This document shows, piece after piece, positions 1 to 8,382 of a stretch of DNA of 64,000 nt (positions are counted from its first letter, which is position 1; each line of letters starts with the position of its first letter). Under the pieces are notes generated by a model. It searched no databases and had not been told where the DNA came from. It saw only the letters and a program-made list of their open reading frames with translations. This stretch comes from Phycisphaerae bacterium (GTDB lineage: Bacteria > Planctomycetota > Phycisphaerae > SM23-33). The position numbers and the translations under genes are program-made. The stretch lies in contig DRGC01000079.1 in the NCBI GenBank assembly GCA_011050235.1, forward strand, positions 41,966 to 105,965. Reading direction: 5' to 3'.

Positions 1-1184
1 GCCTTGAAGTTAGCCGTTGCCGGGATGGTTTGCGTGTGCAGGGCCATGGCTGCGGCGGCCAATTCCGCCCCGCCCGCTCCGGCCGACATGAGCCCGATTG
101 CGCCGGTGATGGCGGCCGCCGGTGGCCGGTGGTCGCCGAGGACCTGTTTCCATGCGTCGGATTCCAGTTCGTCCTCGGCGGCGACGCCCGTGCCGTGGGC
201 GATCAGCAGATCGACCTGATCGGGCGACATCCCCGCGTCGGCCAGCGCCTTGGCAGCGGCCAGGTGCAGCGACCCGACGTTCGCTTCGGTAACCTTGATG
301 CCGGCAGGATCGCAGGCGGCGCCAAAGCCCACCACCTCGGCATAGATCGTGGCGCCTCGTCGGCGTGCGTGGGCAAGATCTTCCAGGATCAACAATCCGC
401 CGCCTTCGCCCAGGGCGGTCCCTTCGTGTGCGACGTCGAAGGGACGGCAGTGCCCGCCCAATCCGTCGTCGCCGGTCAGGGACAGACGCTTCAGCAGCGC
501 CTGGCGCAGAAGGCTGAGGGGGTGGAGCTTGCTTTCGGCTCCGCCGGCGATGACGGCGTCGACAATGCCGTCGGTGACGTATCGAGACGCCTCGCCCACA
601 GCCAGGTGGGCCGACACATCGCCGCAGGTAATGCAGTTACTTGGTCCCATCGCGCTGTGAATGATGGTCACATGGCACGAAAGCATATTGGGCAAATATT
701 TCAGCAGCCACAGGGGATTGAGGTTATTGATCCCTTCGGCCCCCCACTTGGCGATGTCGAAGATCCCGTTGGCGTCGACGGACGTGATGGCCGCGGCGGC
801 CAGTTCATCCAGTTCGCAGCAGATCAGCCCCGCGCCGATATTGCATCCGAGGCGTTTCGGATCGACGGTCATCTCGGCCGATTCGTCCGTGCCTTTGGTG
901 ACCAGGCCGCTGTGGCGAAAGGCCTGATCGGCGGTCGCTACGGCCAGTTGGATGTCGCGGGCCATCACCTTGACGGACTTGCGATAGCTCTTGGGCACAT
1001 GGGAGCGGGCGGAGAAATCGGGCACTTCGCCGCCTACGCGGGTGGGGTACCGGGACGTATCGAACAGGTCGATGGGGCCGACGGCAGAGGCCCCTGAACA
1101 CAGCAACTGCCAAAACGGCTCGATGCCGATGCCAGCCGCCGTGACCACGCCGATGCCGGTGATGGCCACGCGGCGGTCAGCCAT
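1..1184 (-). CDS. Beta-ketoacyl synthase-like protein, probably KS-beta type (partial)
   Basis: I translated this from the ATG at 1182-1184; the C-terminus lies beyond the left edge (about 394 codons present). It has a thiolase-fold ketosynthase layout: N-terminal RRVAITGIGVVT, a nucleophile-elbow region around residues 180-199, LIAHGTG with His330, and a glycine-rich C-terminal segment near 360-372. By hand alignment to FabF (GPS-x-x-x-x-x-A-C), the catalytic Cys position is Asp189; Cys184 and Cys187 are nearby but out of register. The second active-site His is Leu365. Loss of Cys plus one His is what is known from chain-length-factor or KS-beta partners, so I infer a non-condensing subunit whose active KS may lie off the window. 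The start overlaps the dehydratase gene by 8 bp, so the two are probably translationally coupled. Assignment to the KS superfamily is firm; the exact subfamily is not. Confidence 0.85.
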   Translation of the reverse strand, partial: MADRRVAITGIGVVTAAGIGIEPFWQLLCSGASAVGPIDLFDTSRYPTRVGGEVPDFSARSHVPKSYRKSVKVMARDIQLAVATADQAFRHSGLVTKGTDESAEMTVDPKRLGCNIGAGLICCELDELAAAAITSVDANGIFDIAKWGAEGINNLNPLWLLKYLPNMLSCHVTIIHSAMGPSNCITCGDVSAHLAVGEASRYVTDGIVDAVIAGGAESKLHPLSLLRQALLKRLSLTGDDGLGGHCRPFDVAHEGTALGEGGGLLILEDLAHARRRGATIYAEVVGFGAACDPAGIKVTEANVGSLHLAAAKALADAGMSPDQVDLLIAHGTGVAAEDELESDAWKQVLGDHRPPAAAITGAIGLMSAGAGGAELAAAAMALHTQTIPATANFK

Positions 1185-1659
1185 TGCTTTCCCCGCGGAG
1201 AAACGGTTCGACCAGCCTCTGGAAGAACGAGCCGGTGAAGATGAAGTTCTCTTCGGGGAACTCCGTGCCGGCCATGTTCTGATCCAGGTGCGAGAACATC
1301 AGGTCCACCTGGCCGATGACGTCCCCGTTCTTGCGGACGATTCCACTAGTAGCGGCGGCCTCGGGGGCGATGGAATCCAACGCGACCTCGTAGGTCAACT
1401 GATCGCCCGGCAGGGCGACGTCGGAGAACTCGGCCTTGGTGATCTTGGCCAGGGCCACCTTCTCCTTGAAGTCGCTCACTTGCCCGACAAGGATGCCGCC
1501 GGTCTGGGCGACGCCTTCGATCATCAGCGAGGGCGGATGGTTGGGAAACTGCTCCCAGTGGTCGTGCAGGTGCTCCTCGGCCAGAGAAACATTCTTAATG
1601 GCCACGGCGCGCTTGCCCGGCTCAAGCTCGACAAGCCGGTCAATCCAAAACCAACGCAT
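1177..1659 (-). CDS. FabZ-like hotdog 3-hydroxyacyl-ACP dehydratase, divergent
   Basis: 160 aa, the normal size for a single-hotdog FabZ/FabA-type dehydratase, which removes water from 3-hydroxyacyl-ACP. The active-site pair is in the expected spacing: His34 (DHW) and Glu48 (MIEGVAQ), 14 residues apart. The loop between them reads FPNHPPSLM rather than the usual FPG-x-P-x-x-PGVL, so substrate or activity may differ. It is a clear paralogue of the gene at 2268-2771, with matching residues from the first Met (MRW versus MRF). GGAG lies about 8 nt before the ATG. The gene lies between an ACP and a ketosynthase on the same strand, which supports an acyl-chain role; it could also be a thioesterase-like or structural hotdog protein. 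Confidence 0.8.
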   Translation of the reverse strand: MRWFWIDRLVELEPGKRAVAIKNVSLAEEHLHDHWEQFPNHPPSLMIEGVAQTGGILVGQVSDFKEKVALAKITKAEFSDVALPGDQLTYEVALDSIAPEAAATSGIVRKNGDVIGQVDLMFSHLDQNMAGTEFPEENFIFTGSFFQRLVEPFLRGESNG

Positions 1660-1746
1660 GTGCCGCTCCGTGTGATAGGCCGCTGTGACGAAGCCGCCCT
1701 GAGATTCGGGGCGGGGTCGGCAGCGGCTTGGCCGATGCCGCTCGTG

Positions 1747-2133
1747 CTAGGCGACCTTGGTGACCACGTAGTTGACGATCGTCTGGACCTTGAACAGTTC
1801 GGCCATCTTGTTGATGTCCGGGTCCTTCTCGAAATCGCTAAAGTCCGCGTGAGGCATGCGCTCTTTCAGTTGGGCCAGACCCGTATCGGTCAGCTTGCCG
1901 TCCTGAACGAACTCCGGATTGTTGAGGATATTGTCCGGGAACAGTTCGCCGCGCGGGATCTTGATGTCAAAGGTCTTTTCCAGGCGGAAGACAATGTCCA
2001 GAAAATCAATGGACTCGGCCCCCAAGTCGCCTGTCAGCGTGGCCTCGGGCGTGACTTCGTCGTCGTCCAGGCCAAGCGCGTCGACCAGTGTCTCTCTTAC
2101 CTTTTCGAAAACGTCTGTTTCAGTCATCGGCAT
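1747..2133 (-). CDS. Acyl carrier protein with a long insertion
   Basis: 128 aa against about 80 for a typical ACP. The N-terminal half is standard: an acidic helix I, then DLGAESIDFLDIVF with Ser41 as the expected 4'-phosphopantetheine attachment site, followed by LEKTFDIKIP. A segment of roughly 45 residues (about 65-110, PDNILNNPEF through DINKMAEL) separates helix II from the C-terminal helix (VQTIVNYVV). An AGGAGA Shine-Dalgarno sits 9 nt before the first ATG, favouring this start over Met3. The flanking hotdog and ketosynthase genes fit a dedicated type II acyl-assembly set. The family is certain; the role of the insert (partner recognition, perhaps) is inference. Confidence 0.92.
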   Translation of the reverse strand: MPMTETDVFEKVRETLVDALGLDDDEVTPEATLTGDLGAESIDFLDIVFRLEKTFDIKIPRGELFPDNILNNPEFVQDGKLTDTGLAQLKERMPHADFSDFEKDPDINKMAELFKVQTIVNYVVTKVA

Positions 2134-2267
2134 TGGTCGATGTCTCCTGTTTTGCCGGTGGCTTACCTGTCAATCCGTCCCGTTCCATCGGGCTCGGTCC
2201 GTTGGCGGGCGTGATAAGGTGTCCATGTATAGATATTCCAACAAGGAAAGTCAATGGCCTAATCATC

Positions 2268-2771
2268 TCAGCCGGCCGGTTGCTCCGAGGCCGCCAAGGC
2301 CGCCGGGCCGTGAATCAAACGGAACCTGTGCTTCATCTCTTCGATGATAGCCTCGTCGATCTCGGGCGCAAGTCCTTTTCGCTCCGAGAGGCTGAAGCAC
2401 GTCAACTCCAGCTTGCCGGTGACGGCTTTCTTGTCATTGACTAGGCCGGTGCCCTTGAACTTGGCCACCTCGTCGTCTATCGAGATGAGTTCAAGCTCAC
2501 AACGCAAGATGTTGCCCGGCGCGACAAAGGTCGCATACCGCACATTCTGGGCCTTTTTCAGCAAGATTACACTCTTGGAGAAATCCTGCGCCACGCGGAC
2601 CAGCCATGCGGCCGATTGCGTCAGCGCCTCGAGCATCAGCACGCCCGGCATGACCGGAAATGCCGGGAAATGGTCGCCCAGATACTCTTCCGCCAACGTC
2701 AGCGCCTTGATCGTGACGATTCGCCTTCCCGGCTCGATCGATTCTATGCGGTCAACCAGTTGAAATCTCAT
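2268..2771 (-). CDS. FabZ-like 3-hydroxyacyl-ACP dehydratase
   Basis: 167 aa from the internal Met at 2769-2771; the reading frame extends seven codons further to 2792. I chose the shorter start because the paralogue at 1177-1659 begins at the equivalent residue (MRF/MRW) and AGGA lies about 9 nt upstream. The FabZ signature is intact: GDHFPAFPVMPGVLMLEALTQ-type loop, with His34 and Glu48 as the catalytic pair in the short numbering. It is therefore the better candidate for a working dehydratase of the two. It is followed by the ACP gene after a 134-bp gap and preceded by the G1P dehydrogenase gene after 114 bp, all on the minus strand. Confidence 0.88.
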   Translation of the reverse strand: MRFQLVDRIESIEPGRRIVTIKALTLAEEYLGDHFPAFPVMPGVLMLEALTQSAAWLVRVAQDFSKSVILLKKAQNVRYATFVAPGNILRCELELISIDDEVAKFKGTGLVNDKKAVTGKLELTCFSLSERKGLAPEIDEAIIEEMKHRFRLIHGPAALAASEQPAG

Positions 2772-2885
2772 ATCCCGTTCCTGCCTCGCCAACGGCCCAG
2801 GCCGAGGTTAAAAGATGGAGGATTTAAGCCGGTTTTCCAACCCCATGCAAGTGTTTTTTCCTCTTTGGTCCTTTGCCGATTGCCT

Positions 2886-4280
2886 TTAGGCCCATTGCTC
2901 GACGATCTCGTCGGCGGCCGCCGGCATGATCCCCGTCAAGATCGCCAGGTCAAGGATCGTGAATCGTGAGCGAATGGCGTGGGCGTGGACCATCGCCGCC
3001 CGCAGCCGATCGCGCTCGCAGCCGAGATGTTCCGCCCGCCAGGCGCCGCCGGCGCGGTGAAGACACTCGCGAATCTGCTCGGGCGGGCGCAACAACGGGG
3101 CCAGGGACGTTCGCAGCGTCTCCCACGTGCGGCCTGCGGCCAGCTTGCACCCGGCCTGGGCAAGTCTGGGGCGCTTGTCGGCGTACTGTTGGGCGACAGC
3201 GCCGGCCAACGGGCCCCAGAAGGTCCGGTCGATCTGATCGGGTGGATCGACGAGGCGGGGCGATTCGATCGCCAGCACGCGCCGGTAGAGCTCAGCCGTC
3301 AGGATCGCCGCGACGCCGACCTGCCGGCCGTGCAGATCGTGAGCGCGACCGTCGATTCCGGCCATCATGTCCAGCGCGTGGCTGATGAGATGCTCCCCCC
3401 CGGACGCCGGCGCCGACGTGCCGGCCAACGTCATGGCGATGCCCGTCAGCAGCAGGGCGTCGAAGACGGCATTGACGGCAGACGGTTGGCGGTCGGCCAG
3501 GGCCTGCGGGGCGTCGAGATACAGCGGCTCGACGTTCGCGATCAGGCCGACCGTCTCATCGCAATAGTCATCGCCGAACAGCAGATTGTTCATCCGCCAA
3601 TCGGCCGAGGAGATGCTCTTGGCCAGCACGTCGCCCAGCCCGGCAGCCGTCATCTCGAACGGCGCGTCGCGGATGATTCGCGGGTCGGCGAAGACCGCCT
3701 TGGGCGCCGCCGCCCGGATCAACGTCTTAACCCCATCCACGGTCGCGGCCACGTTGGCCGACGTATAGCCGTTCATGCTGGTCGCCGTCGCAAACGTCAC
3801 AAACGGCAACTGCCGATCGAACGCGATCCACTTGCCCAAATCGTTCACCACGCCGCTGCCGACCGACACGACCAAATCGACTTCGAACATCTCATCCATC
3901 AGCGTGTCGTGCGTGGCCGTATCGCACACAGGCGATTGGCCATCGGGCGTGTCGGCGATCCGAAGTTCCTGGACCGCCAGCCCATACTCCCGCAAGGCGC
4001 AAGCGACCTCCGCGCCGGCGACATCGTATGTGCGCGTGTCAAACAGGACGGCTGCGCTGTAGCCAGTGGGGCAGGCAGCGTTTCCGCCGTCAGGGTCGGC
4101 TTTCTGTTGGGCCACTTGCAGAACTGTGATGATGCTGGAGCAGAGCCTTGGCGCGCGGTCCAAGATGTCGTCGCTGTAATAGACGATGGCCGGCTTGGCG
4201 GAGGCTGTGGGCGGGTCGGACAATGTCTCCGGCGAGACGTGACCGTGGGTCTGCAGTCGGACGTTTCGATCAGAACTCAT
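2886..4280 (-). CDS. sn-Glycerol-1-phosphate dehydrogenase family protein (EgsA/AraM-like)
   Basis: 464 aa, iron-ADH/dehydroquinate-synthase fold family. Visible features are a cofactor-binding GSGVVNDLGKW (141-151), ATSMNGYTS (166-174), and metal-ligand candidates Asp217 (GLGD), His297 (GGEHLISHA) and His317 (HDLHGRQ), whose spacing matches GldA/G1PDH enzymes. Family members reduce dihydroxyacetone phosphate to sn-glycerol-1-phosphate, the archaeal lipid backbone; bacterial AraM supplies G1P for prenylglyceryl lipids. The N-terminal 30 residues are poorly conserved. Its start overlaps the upstream aminotransferase stop by 11 bp, suggesting co-transcription. Whether it feeds the neighbouring acyl-carrier genes is inference. 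A related dehydrogenase of the same superfamily remains possible. Confidence 0.85.
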   Translation of the reverse strand: MSSDRNVRLQTHGHVSPETLSDPPTASAKPAIVYYSDDILDRAPRLCSSIITVLQVAQQKADPDGGNAACPTGYSAAVLFDTRTYDVAGAEVACALREYGLAVQELRIADTPDGQSPVCDTATHDTLMDEMFEVDLVVSVGSGVVNDLGKWIAFDRQLPFVTFATATSMNGYTSANVAATVDGVKTLIRAAAPKAVFADPRIIRDAPFEMTAAGLGDVLAKSISSADWRMNNLLFGDDYCDETVGLIANVEPLYLDAPQALADRQPSAVNAVFDALLLTGIAMTLAGTSAPASGGEHLISHALDMMAGIDGRAHDLHGRQVGVAAILTAELYRRVLAIESPRLVDPPDQIDRTFWGPLAGAVAQQYADKRPRLAQAGCKLAAGRTWETLRTSLAPLLRPPEQIRECLHRAGGAWRAEHLGCERDRLRAAMVHAHAIRSRFTILDLAILTGIMPAAADEIVEQWA

Positions 4281-5388
4281 CGGCGAGCTTGACCATGATC
4301 TCCAGGCCCTGCTGGAGCTTGGCGTCGTCGCAGGCGAAGGAGATTCGGAAATGGGTGTCCTTGGCGGAAAAGACGCTGCCGGGGATGATCAGCACGTTGT
4401 TGGCGATGGCGCGTTTGACGAACTCGGTGGCGTCGCCGCCGGGGGCGGGCACGAAGGCGTAGAACGCCCCGCCTTGCTTGACCCAGCCCAGCCGATCGCA
4501 AAGGGCGTCGGCGACCATGTCGCGTTTGACCTTGTAGGCGGCGATGGTCTCGCTCATGTCGGTCGTCATCGCGATCACGCCGGCGGCCTGGGCCATGCTC
4601 GGCGCGCACACGAACGTCCATTGCTGCAGCGTCTTCATCCGGTCGATGATGGCTTCGGGGCCCGCGCACCAGCCCATCCGCCAGCCCGGCATGCCGAACG
4701 ACTTGGAAAACCCCCGCATCAGGACCGTGTTCTCGCAGATGCTGGCCATCGACGGATAGGGCTCGTCATAGCAGAACAGGTCGTAAATCTCGTCCGACAG
4801 GACAAGCAGGCCGTGGCGCTCGGCGATTTCGGCGATGCCGCGCAGCTCAGCCTCGCTATAGACGCAGCCGGTCGGGTTGCAGGGCGAGTTGATCACGATC
4901 AGCCGGGTCTTGTCGGTCACGGCGTCGGCGATCCGCTGCACGTCCGGGCGGAAATCATCGTAGGTGTCGACGGCGACCGGCACGCCGCCGGCCATGCGGG
5001 TGATGTACGAATACATCACGAAGTGCGGATCGGTGACGATCACCTCGTCGCCGGGGTCGACGGTGGCGAAGATCGCCAGCGTCAGCGCCCCGGCTACGCC
5101 GGAGGTGATCATGATCGACCGCTCGTCGGTCCAGCCGAACTCGCGGCGGCAGGCCTGGCTGACGGCCTGGCGCAGCGGGTCGATGCCCTGGGTGGGGGTG
5201 TATCGGTTCTGACCGCGCTGGATGGCGGCGATTGCCTCGTCCTTGATCGGCTGAGGGACGTCGAAGTGCGGCATCCCGATCGACAGATCGATGGGATCCT
5301 TGAGATGGGCGCCGAGGTCAAAGACTTTGCGAATGCCGGAGGCCGTGATGTGGTCCATCCGGGCGGCGATTCTCTGGGGGTCGCGCAT
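4270..5388 (-). CDS. PLP-dependent aminotransferase, class I/II
   Basis: 372 aa, fold type I aminotransferase of the aspartate aminotransferase subgroup. Key features are NSPCNPTG (167-174), SDEIYD (198-203) contacting PLP, Lys229 in GFSKSFGMPGWRMG forming the Schiff base, and a C-terminal HFRISF carrying the carboxylate-binding Arg. The expected partners are an amino acid and a 2-oxo acid; the sequence does not settle the substrate. It is the first gene of the run reading into the G1P dehydrogenase and the acyl-carrier genes, overlapping the former by 11 bp. It may simply be a housekeeping transaminase in the same transcript. Confidence 0.9.
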   Translation of the reverse strand: MRDPQRIAARMDHITASGIRKVFDLGAHLKDPIDLSIGMPHFDVPQPIKDEAIAAIQRGQNRYTPTQGIDPLRQAVSQACRREFGWTDERSIMITSGVAGALTLAIFATVDPGDEVIVTDPHFVMYSYITRMAGGVPVAVDTYDDFRPDVQRIADAVTDKTRLIVINSPCNPTGCVYSEAELRGIAEIAERHGLLVLSDEIYDLFCYDEPYPSMASICENTVLMRGFSKSFGMPGWRMGWCAGPEAIIDRMKTLQQWTFVCAPSMAQAAGVIAMTTDMSETIAAYKVKRDMVADALCDRLGWVKQGGAFYAFVPAPGGDATEFVKRAIANNVLIIPGSVFSAKDTHFRISFACDDAKLQQGLEIMVKLADEF

Positions 5389-5451
5389 CGTGAGTCTGGA
5401 TTGCCCTGCGTCGGCCGGCGACGACTGCGGGCGCCGGCCGGTCGCTGGGGG

Positions 5452-5733
5452 CTATTTCTTCTTGTTTTCGGTCGCTTCGGTCGCTTCGGCGGCGGGGGCC
5501 TCGGTGCCTTCGGCGGCCTCAGCCTCGGCCTCGGCGTCGGGGGCGGCTTCCTTCTTGCTCTTCGTGCCGACCTTGGAGTGGCGAATGCGGACCTTCGGCA
5601 GCCCGAACGGGTTATCGGCCTCGGGGTCGAACTTGCCTTCCTCAATCAGGAGAGTGATCCGTTCGGCCCGGGTCAGCACGCTGCGCGAGCCCTTCAGGGC
5701 GCCGTGAAATTTCAATGTACGATCTATACTCAT
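5452..5733 (-). CDS. PVC-type small basic protein
   Basis: 93 aa. The N-terminal half (MSIDRTLKFHGALKG, then SVLTRAERI and LPKVRIRHSK) matches my recollection of a short basic protein family found in Chlamydiae, Verrucomicrobia and Planctomycetes and thought to be ribosome-linked. The remainder is a low-complexity tail, Ala/Glu-rich (about 60-90) and ending in NKKK. GGAG lies 8 nt upstream of the ATG. This gene is one of the better taxonomic hints in the window. Function is not established from sequence. Confidence 0.75.
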   Translation of the reverse strand: MSIDRTLKFHGALKGSRSVLTRAERITLLIEEGKFDPEADNPFGLPKVRIRHSKVGTKSKKEAAPDAEAEAEAAEGTEAPAAEATEATENKKK

Positions 5734-5753
5734 GGGGTGTGCTCCGACGTCCT

Positions 5754-6623
5754 CTAGGAGGACGGTTCTGGGTGGTGGGTCAAGAACAGCGGCTGAAACT
5801 CGCCGCCGGGGTGTGTTCGCTGCTGAAACCGGTACGTCCGGTGCAGTTTGAAGTACTTCTGACCCAGTTCCTCAATGGCTTTGGCATAGGCTCGCGCGCG
5901 CGAGCTGTTGGGGTTGTCGAACGGCTTGAGCGACCAGATGCCCCAGCATCGCCCGCCGTCGGTCAACTCGAATTCAGTGACCTCGGCCGGGTGGCCATGA
6001 TGGTCACAGAAATCAACAATCTGCTCGGCCTCTCTGTAATCCGCGTCGGAGTGGCCCCGGAGACTTTCGATGACCAGGTAGTGCTTGCCGGGAATTCGGG
6101 CGATCGGCCCACTGATGGATGTATTGGTAGGGGGGGCGGCTTGATGGATGTTCTGGTTCGGCTGGTTGGCGGTCGGCTTGGGGGTCCCCGGGCCGACGCT
6201 GACTGTCGATCGCCCGATGAAGAACGCCAACATCACCACCAAAATGCCCCCGGCGACCTTGAACGCGAACGGGATTCCCTGCTGGTCGCTAAGCGCCGCC
6301 GCGGGCTCATCAACGTCCGTGAACTCCCGGTGGGCGGGCCGGGTCGCGGGGATGTGTGTGGGGGCCGGCTTGGGCAGGTCGGCCTTCGACGGCTCGGGCG
6401 ATTCGTCGGGCGATTCGTCGGCCTCGGCCGTCTCGGGCGCCGATGGGGTCTGCGGTCCGGCCGCCTTGTCGCGCGCGTCTTCAGATACGCCGCGACGGGC
6501 CGTCTCATCTCCGTCCATCCATCCGGGGACGACGAACTTGTCCGGGTCCTTGGGCTTGTCCAGCTTGTCCCGCTGGCGAGTGATCAACTCGAACAGGGTC
6601 GTGATGTCTTTCTTCTTACCCAT
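5754..6623 (-). CDS. Single-pass membrane protein with SPOR-like C-terminal domain
   Basis: 289 aa from the ATG at 6621-6623 (MGKKKDITT); the frame is open for 58 more codons upstream, but those are arginine-rich without family character and overlap the probable promoter region. The layout is a short N-terminal cytoplasmic segment, a Pro/Glu/Asp-rich disordered stretch (about 40-115), a transmembrane helix (about 119-137, IPFAFKVAGGILVVMLAFF), a Pro/Asn-rich linker, and a folded domain (about 175-255) containing KHYLVIESL and GRCWGIWSLKPF. The last resembles a SPOR/peptidoglycan-binding fold but I cannot prove it. It points toward envelope or division-related work. Confidence 0.65.
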   Translation of the reverse strand: MGKKKDITTLFELITRQRDKLDKPKDPDKFVVPGWMDGDETARRGVSEDARDKAAGPQTPSAPETAEADESPDESPEPSKADLPKPAPTHIPATRPAHREFTDVDEPAAALSDQQGIPFAFKVAGGILVVMLAFFIGRSTVSVGPGTPKPTANQPNQNIHQAAPPTNTSISGPIARIPGKHYLVIESLRGHSDADYREAEQIVDFCDHHGHPAEVTEFELTDGGRCWGIWSLKPFDNPNSSRARAYAKAIEELGQKYFKLHRTYRFQQRTHPGGEFQPLFLTHHPEPSS

Positions 6624-6832
6624 GACGATGGAGCAATCGCTTTCGGCCGACCACAGGCCGGCTACACGCCGAGCGCCCTCTGTAGAATCAGCAAATGATA
6701 CCGCCTGCCACGACATTCTGTCAAGGTCCACCGGCCGGCCAATGCCGGGCTGGGCGGCACTTGCACGGTCTGTTCGGCGCGGTACAATGCCGCCCACATC
6801 CCCTCCGGGCAGCTGCGCCCCCCGGGGTGACC

Positions 6833-6846
6833 GACAGACGTCTGTC
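6833..6846. promoter_or_regulatory. Perfect 14-bp palindrome upstream of xylA, candidate operator
   Basis: GACAGACGTCTGTC is a perfect inverted repeat in the 258-bp divergent gap between the SPOR-like gene and xylA. It has a central CpG, a feature shared by many LacI-family operators. It lies just upstream of an AT-rich TATATATAG (about 6856-6864), which could be a -10 element, and a strong AAGGAG (6869-6874) before the xylA ATG at 6882. Operator function and the identity of a regulator are inference; no regulator gene is adjacent. Confidence 0.4.
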
Positions 6847-6881
6847 TTCCATCCTTATATATAGAGACAAGGAGACTAGTC

Positions 6882-8195
6882 ATGGCAGAAGCATTCGCCG
6901 GAATCCCCAAGATCGAATACGAGGGCCCCAAGTCCAAGAACCCCCTGGCCTTTAAGCACTACAATGCCGAAGAGCTCGTCGAAGGCAAGACGATGGCCGA
7001 CCACTTGCGGTTCAGCGTGGCGTTCTGGCACTGCTTCCGCAACCGCTGTCAGGACCCCTTCGGCGCGCCGACCCGCCTGATGCCCTGGGACGACGGAACC
7101 GAGAGCCTCGACAACTCCAAGAACCGCATCCCCGCCCTCTTTGAGTTCTGCGAAAAACTGGGCGTCAAGTACTTCTGCTTCCACGACCGCGACATCGCCC
7201 CCGAAGGCGACAGCCTCAAGGAGACCAACAAGAATCTCGACGAGGTCGTCAAGGTCGTCAAGGATCACTCCGAGAAGACCGGCACGACGCTGCTGTGGGG
7301 CACGGCCTGCCTGTTCGCCAACCCGCGCTTCATGCACGGGGCGGCCACCAGCCCCAACGCCGATGTCTTCGCCTACGCCGCCGCGCAGGTCGCCAAGGCC
7401 ATGGAAGTCACCCAGACTCTCGGCGGCCAGGGCTTCACCTTCTGGGGCGGGCGCGAGGGCTACAAGAGTCTGCTGAATACCGATATGGGCCGCGAGCTCG
7501 ACCACCTCGGCGCGTTCCTGAACATGGCCGTCGATTTCAAGAAGGACATCAGCTTTGACGGGCCGTTCTATATCGAGCCCAAGCCCAAGGAACCCACCAA
7601 GCACCAGTACGACTTCGACGTTGAGGCGTGCTTCGCCTTCCTGCAGAAGTACGGCCTGACCGAGCACTTCCGGTTCAACATCGAAGCCAACCACGCCACG
7701 CTGGCCGGGCACGATTTCGTCCACGAGCTTCGCTTCGCCCGTGAGGTGGGTCTGTTCGGCTCGGTGGACGCCAACCGCGGCGATCTGATGCTGGGCTGGG
7801 ACACCGACCAGTTTCCCAACGACGTCAGCGAATGCACGCTGGCGATGTTGGAGGTCCTCGAAGCCGGCGGGTTCACCACCGGCGGGCTGAACTTCGATTG
7901 TCACGTCCACCGCGAGAGCTTCGAGCCCGTCGACCTGTTCCACGCCCACATCGGCGGCATGGACACCTTCGCCAAGGCCCTGAAGATCGCCGCCGACATC
8001 CGCGCCGACGGCGACCTGGCGAATTTCGTCAAGGCCCGATACGCCAGCTACGATGGCGGCATCGGCGCCGACATCGAATCCGGCAAGGCCGATTTCAAGT
8101 CGCTCCGCAAGTACGCCGAGGACAAAGGCGAGCCCGCCGCCAACGAATCCGGCCGAGTAGAAATGCTCGAAAACCTACTGAACTCGTACTTGTAG
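6882..8195 (+). CDS. xylA: Xylose isomerase
   Basis: 437 aa, a full-length TIM-barrel xylose isomerase that converts D-xylose to D-xylulose. All expected active-site residues are in register with the E. coli enzyme: His101 and Asp104 ([10 protein letters not shown]), Glu232 and Lys234 ([14 protein letters not shown]), Glu268, His271 ([11 protein letters not shown]), Asp296, Asp307, Asp309 (GWDTDQFP) and Asp339. The segment directly after Asp339 reads CHVHRES where the usual sequence is AKVRRQS, an oddity in an otherwise textbook protein. AAGGAG sits 8 nt before the ATG. The gene is alone on the plus strand, with no xylB or transporter beside it; a hairpin follows at 8249-8278. Confidence 0.98.
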   Translation: MAEAFAGIPKIEYEGPKSKNPLAFKHYNAEELVEGKTMADHLRFSVAFWHCFRNRCQDPFGAPTRLMPWDDGTESLDNSKNRIPALFEFCEKLGVKYFCFHDRDIAPEGDSLKETNKNLDEVVKVVKDHSEKTGTTLLWGTACLFANPRFMHGAATSPNADVFAYAAAQVAKAMEVTQTLGGQGFTFWGGREGYKSLLNTDMGRELDHLGAFLNMAVDFKKDISFDGPFYIEPKPKEPTKHQYDFDVEACFAFLQKYGLTEHFRFNIEANHATLAGHDFVHELRFAREVGLFGSVDANRGDLMLGWDTDQFPNDVSECTLAMLEVLEAGGFTTGGLNFDCHVHRESFEPVDLFHAHIGGMDTFAKALKIAADIRADGDLANFVKARYASYDGGIGADIESGKADFKSLRKYAEDKGEPAANESGRVEMLENLLNSYL

Positions 8196-8202
8196 CTCTT
8201 TT

Positions 8203-8230
8203 GCCACAGAGGCACAGAGACACAGAGAGA
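8203..8230 (+). repeat. CACAGAG-type dispersed repeat, copy A
   Basis: GCCACAGAGGCACAGAGACA and following bases, directly downstream of the xylA stop. An imperfect inverted copy is at 9271-9298 and a related variant at 10420-10447. All three lie in intergenic DNA at ends of genes. Confidence 0.6.
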
Positions 8231-8248
8231 AGATAATATATGCAGAGC

Positions 8249-8278
8249 AGCGCGGCGGGACCCCTGTCCCGCCGCGCT
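8249..8278 (+). terminator. Strong hairpin downstream of xylA
   Basis: A perfect 12-bp GC-rich stem (AGCGCGGCGGGA with its complement) and a 6-nt loop, 53 nt after the xylA stop. The trailing T-run is short (TTATT), so it is either a weak intrinsic terminator or an mRNA-stabilising hairpin. Confidence 0.6.
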
Positions 8279-8382
8279 TATTCGTTGCGGTAGCCGGGCG
8301 AGTGTCGTAGCGTATTAGCAGTTTCTTGTGGATTTCCATCATAGCCGAATGTGTCGGGGATCGACCTGGTGAGATGATCGGA

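Noticed and set aside
30..1097. Long plus-strand reading frame at the left edge
   Set aside because: It is antisense to the ketosynthase frame, with no family-like motifs; the minus frame has clear KS motifs.
2979..4292. 437-codon plus-strand frame
   Set aside because: Antisense to the G1P dehydrogenase and rich in Arg/Gly/Asp low-complexity sequence.
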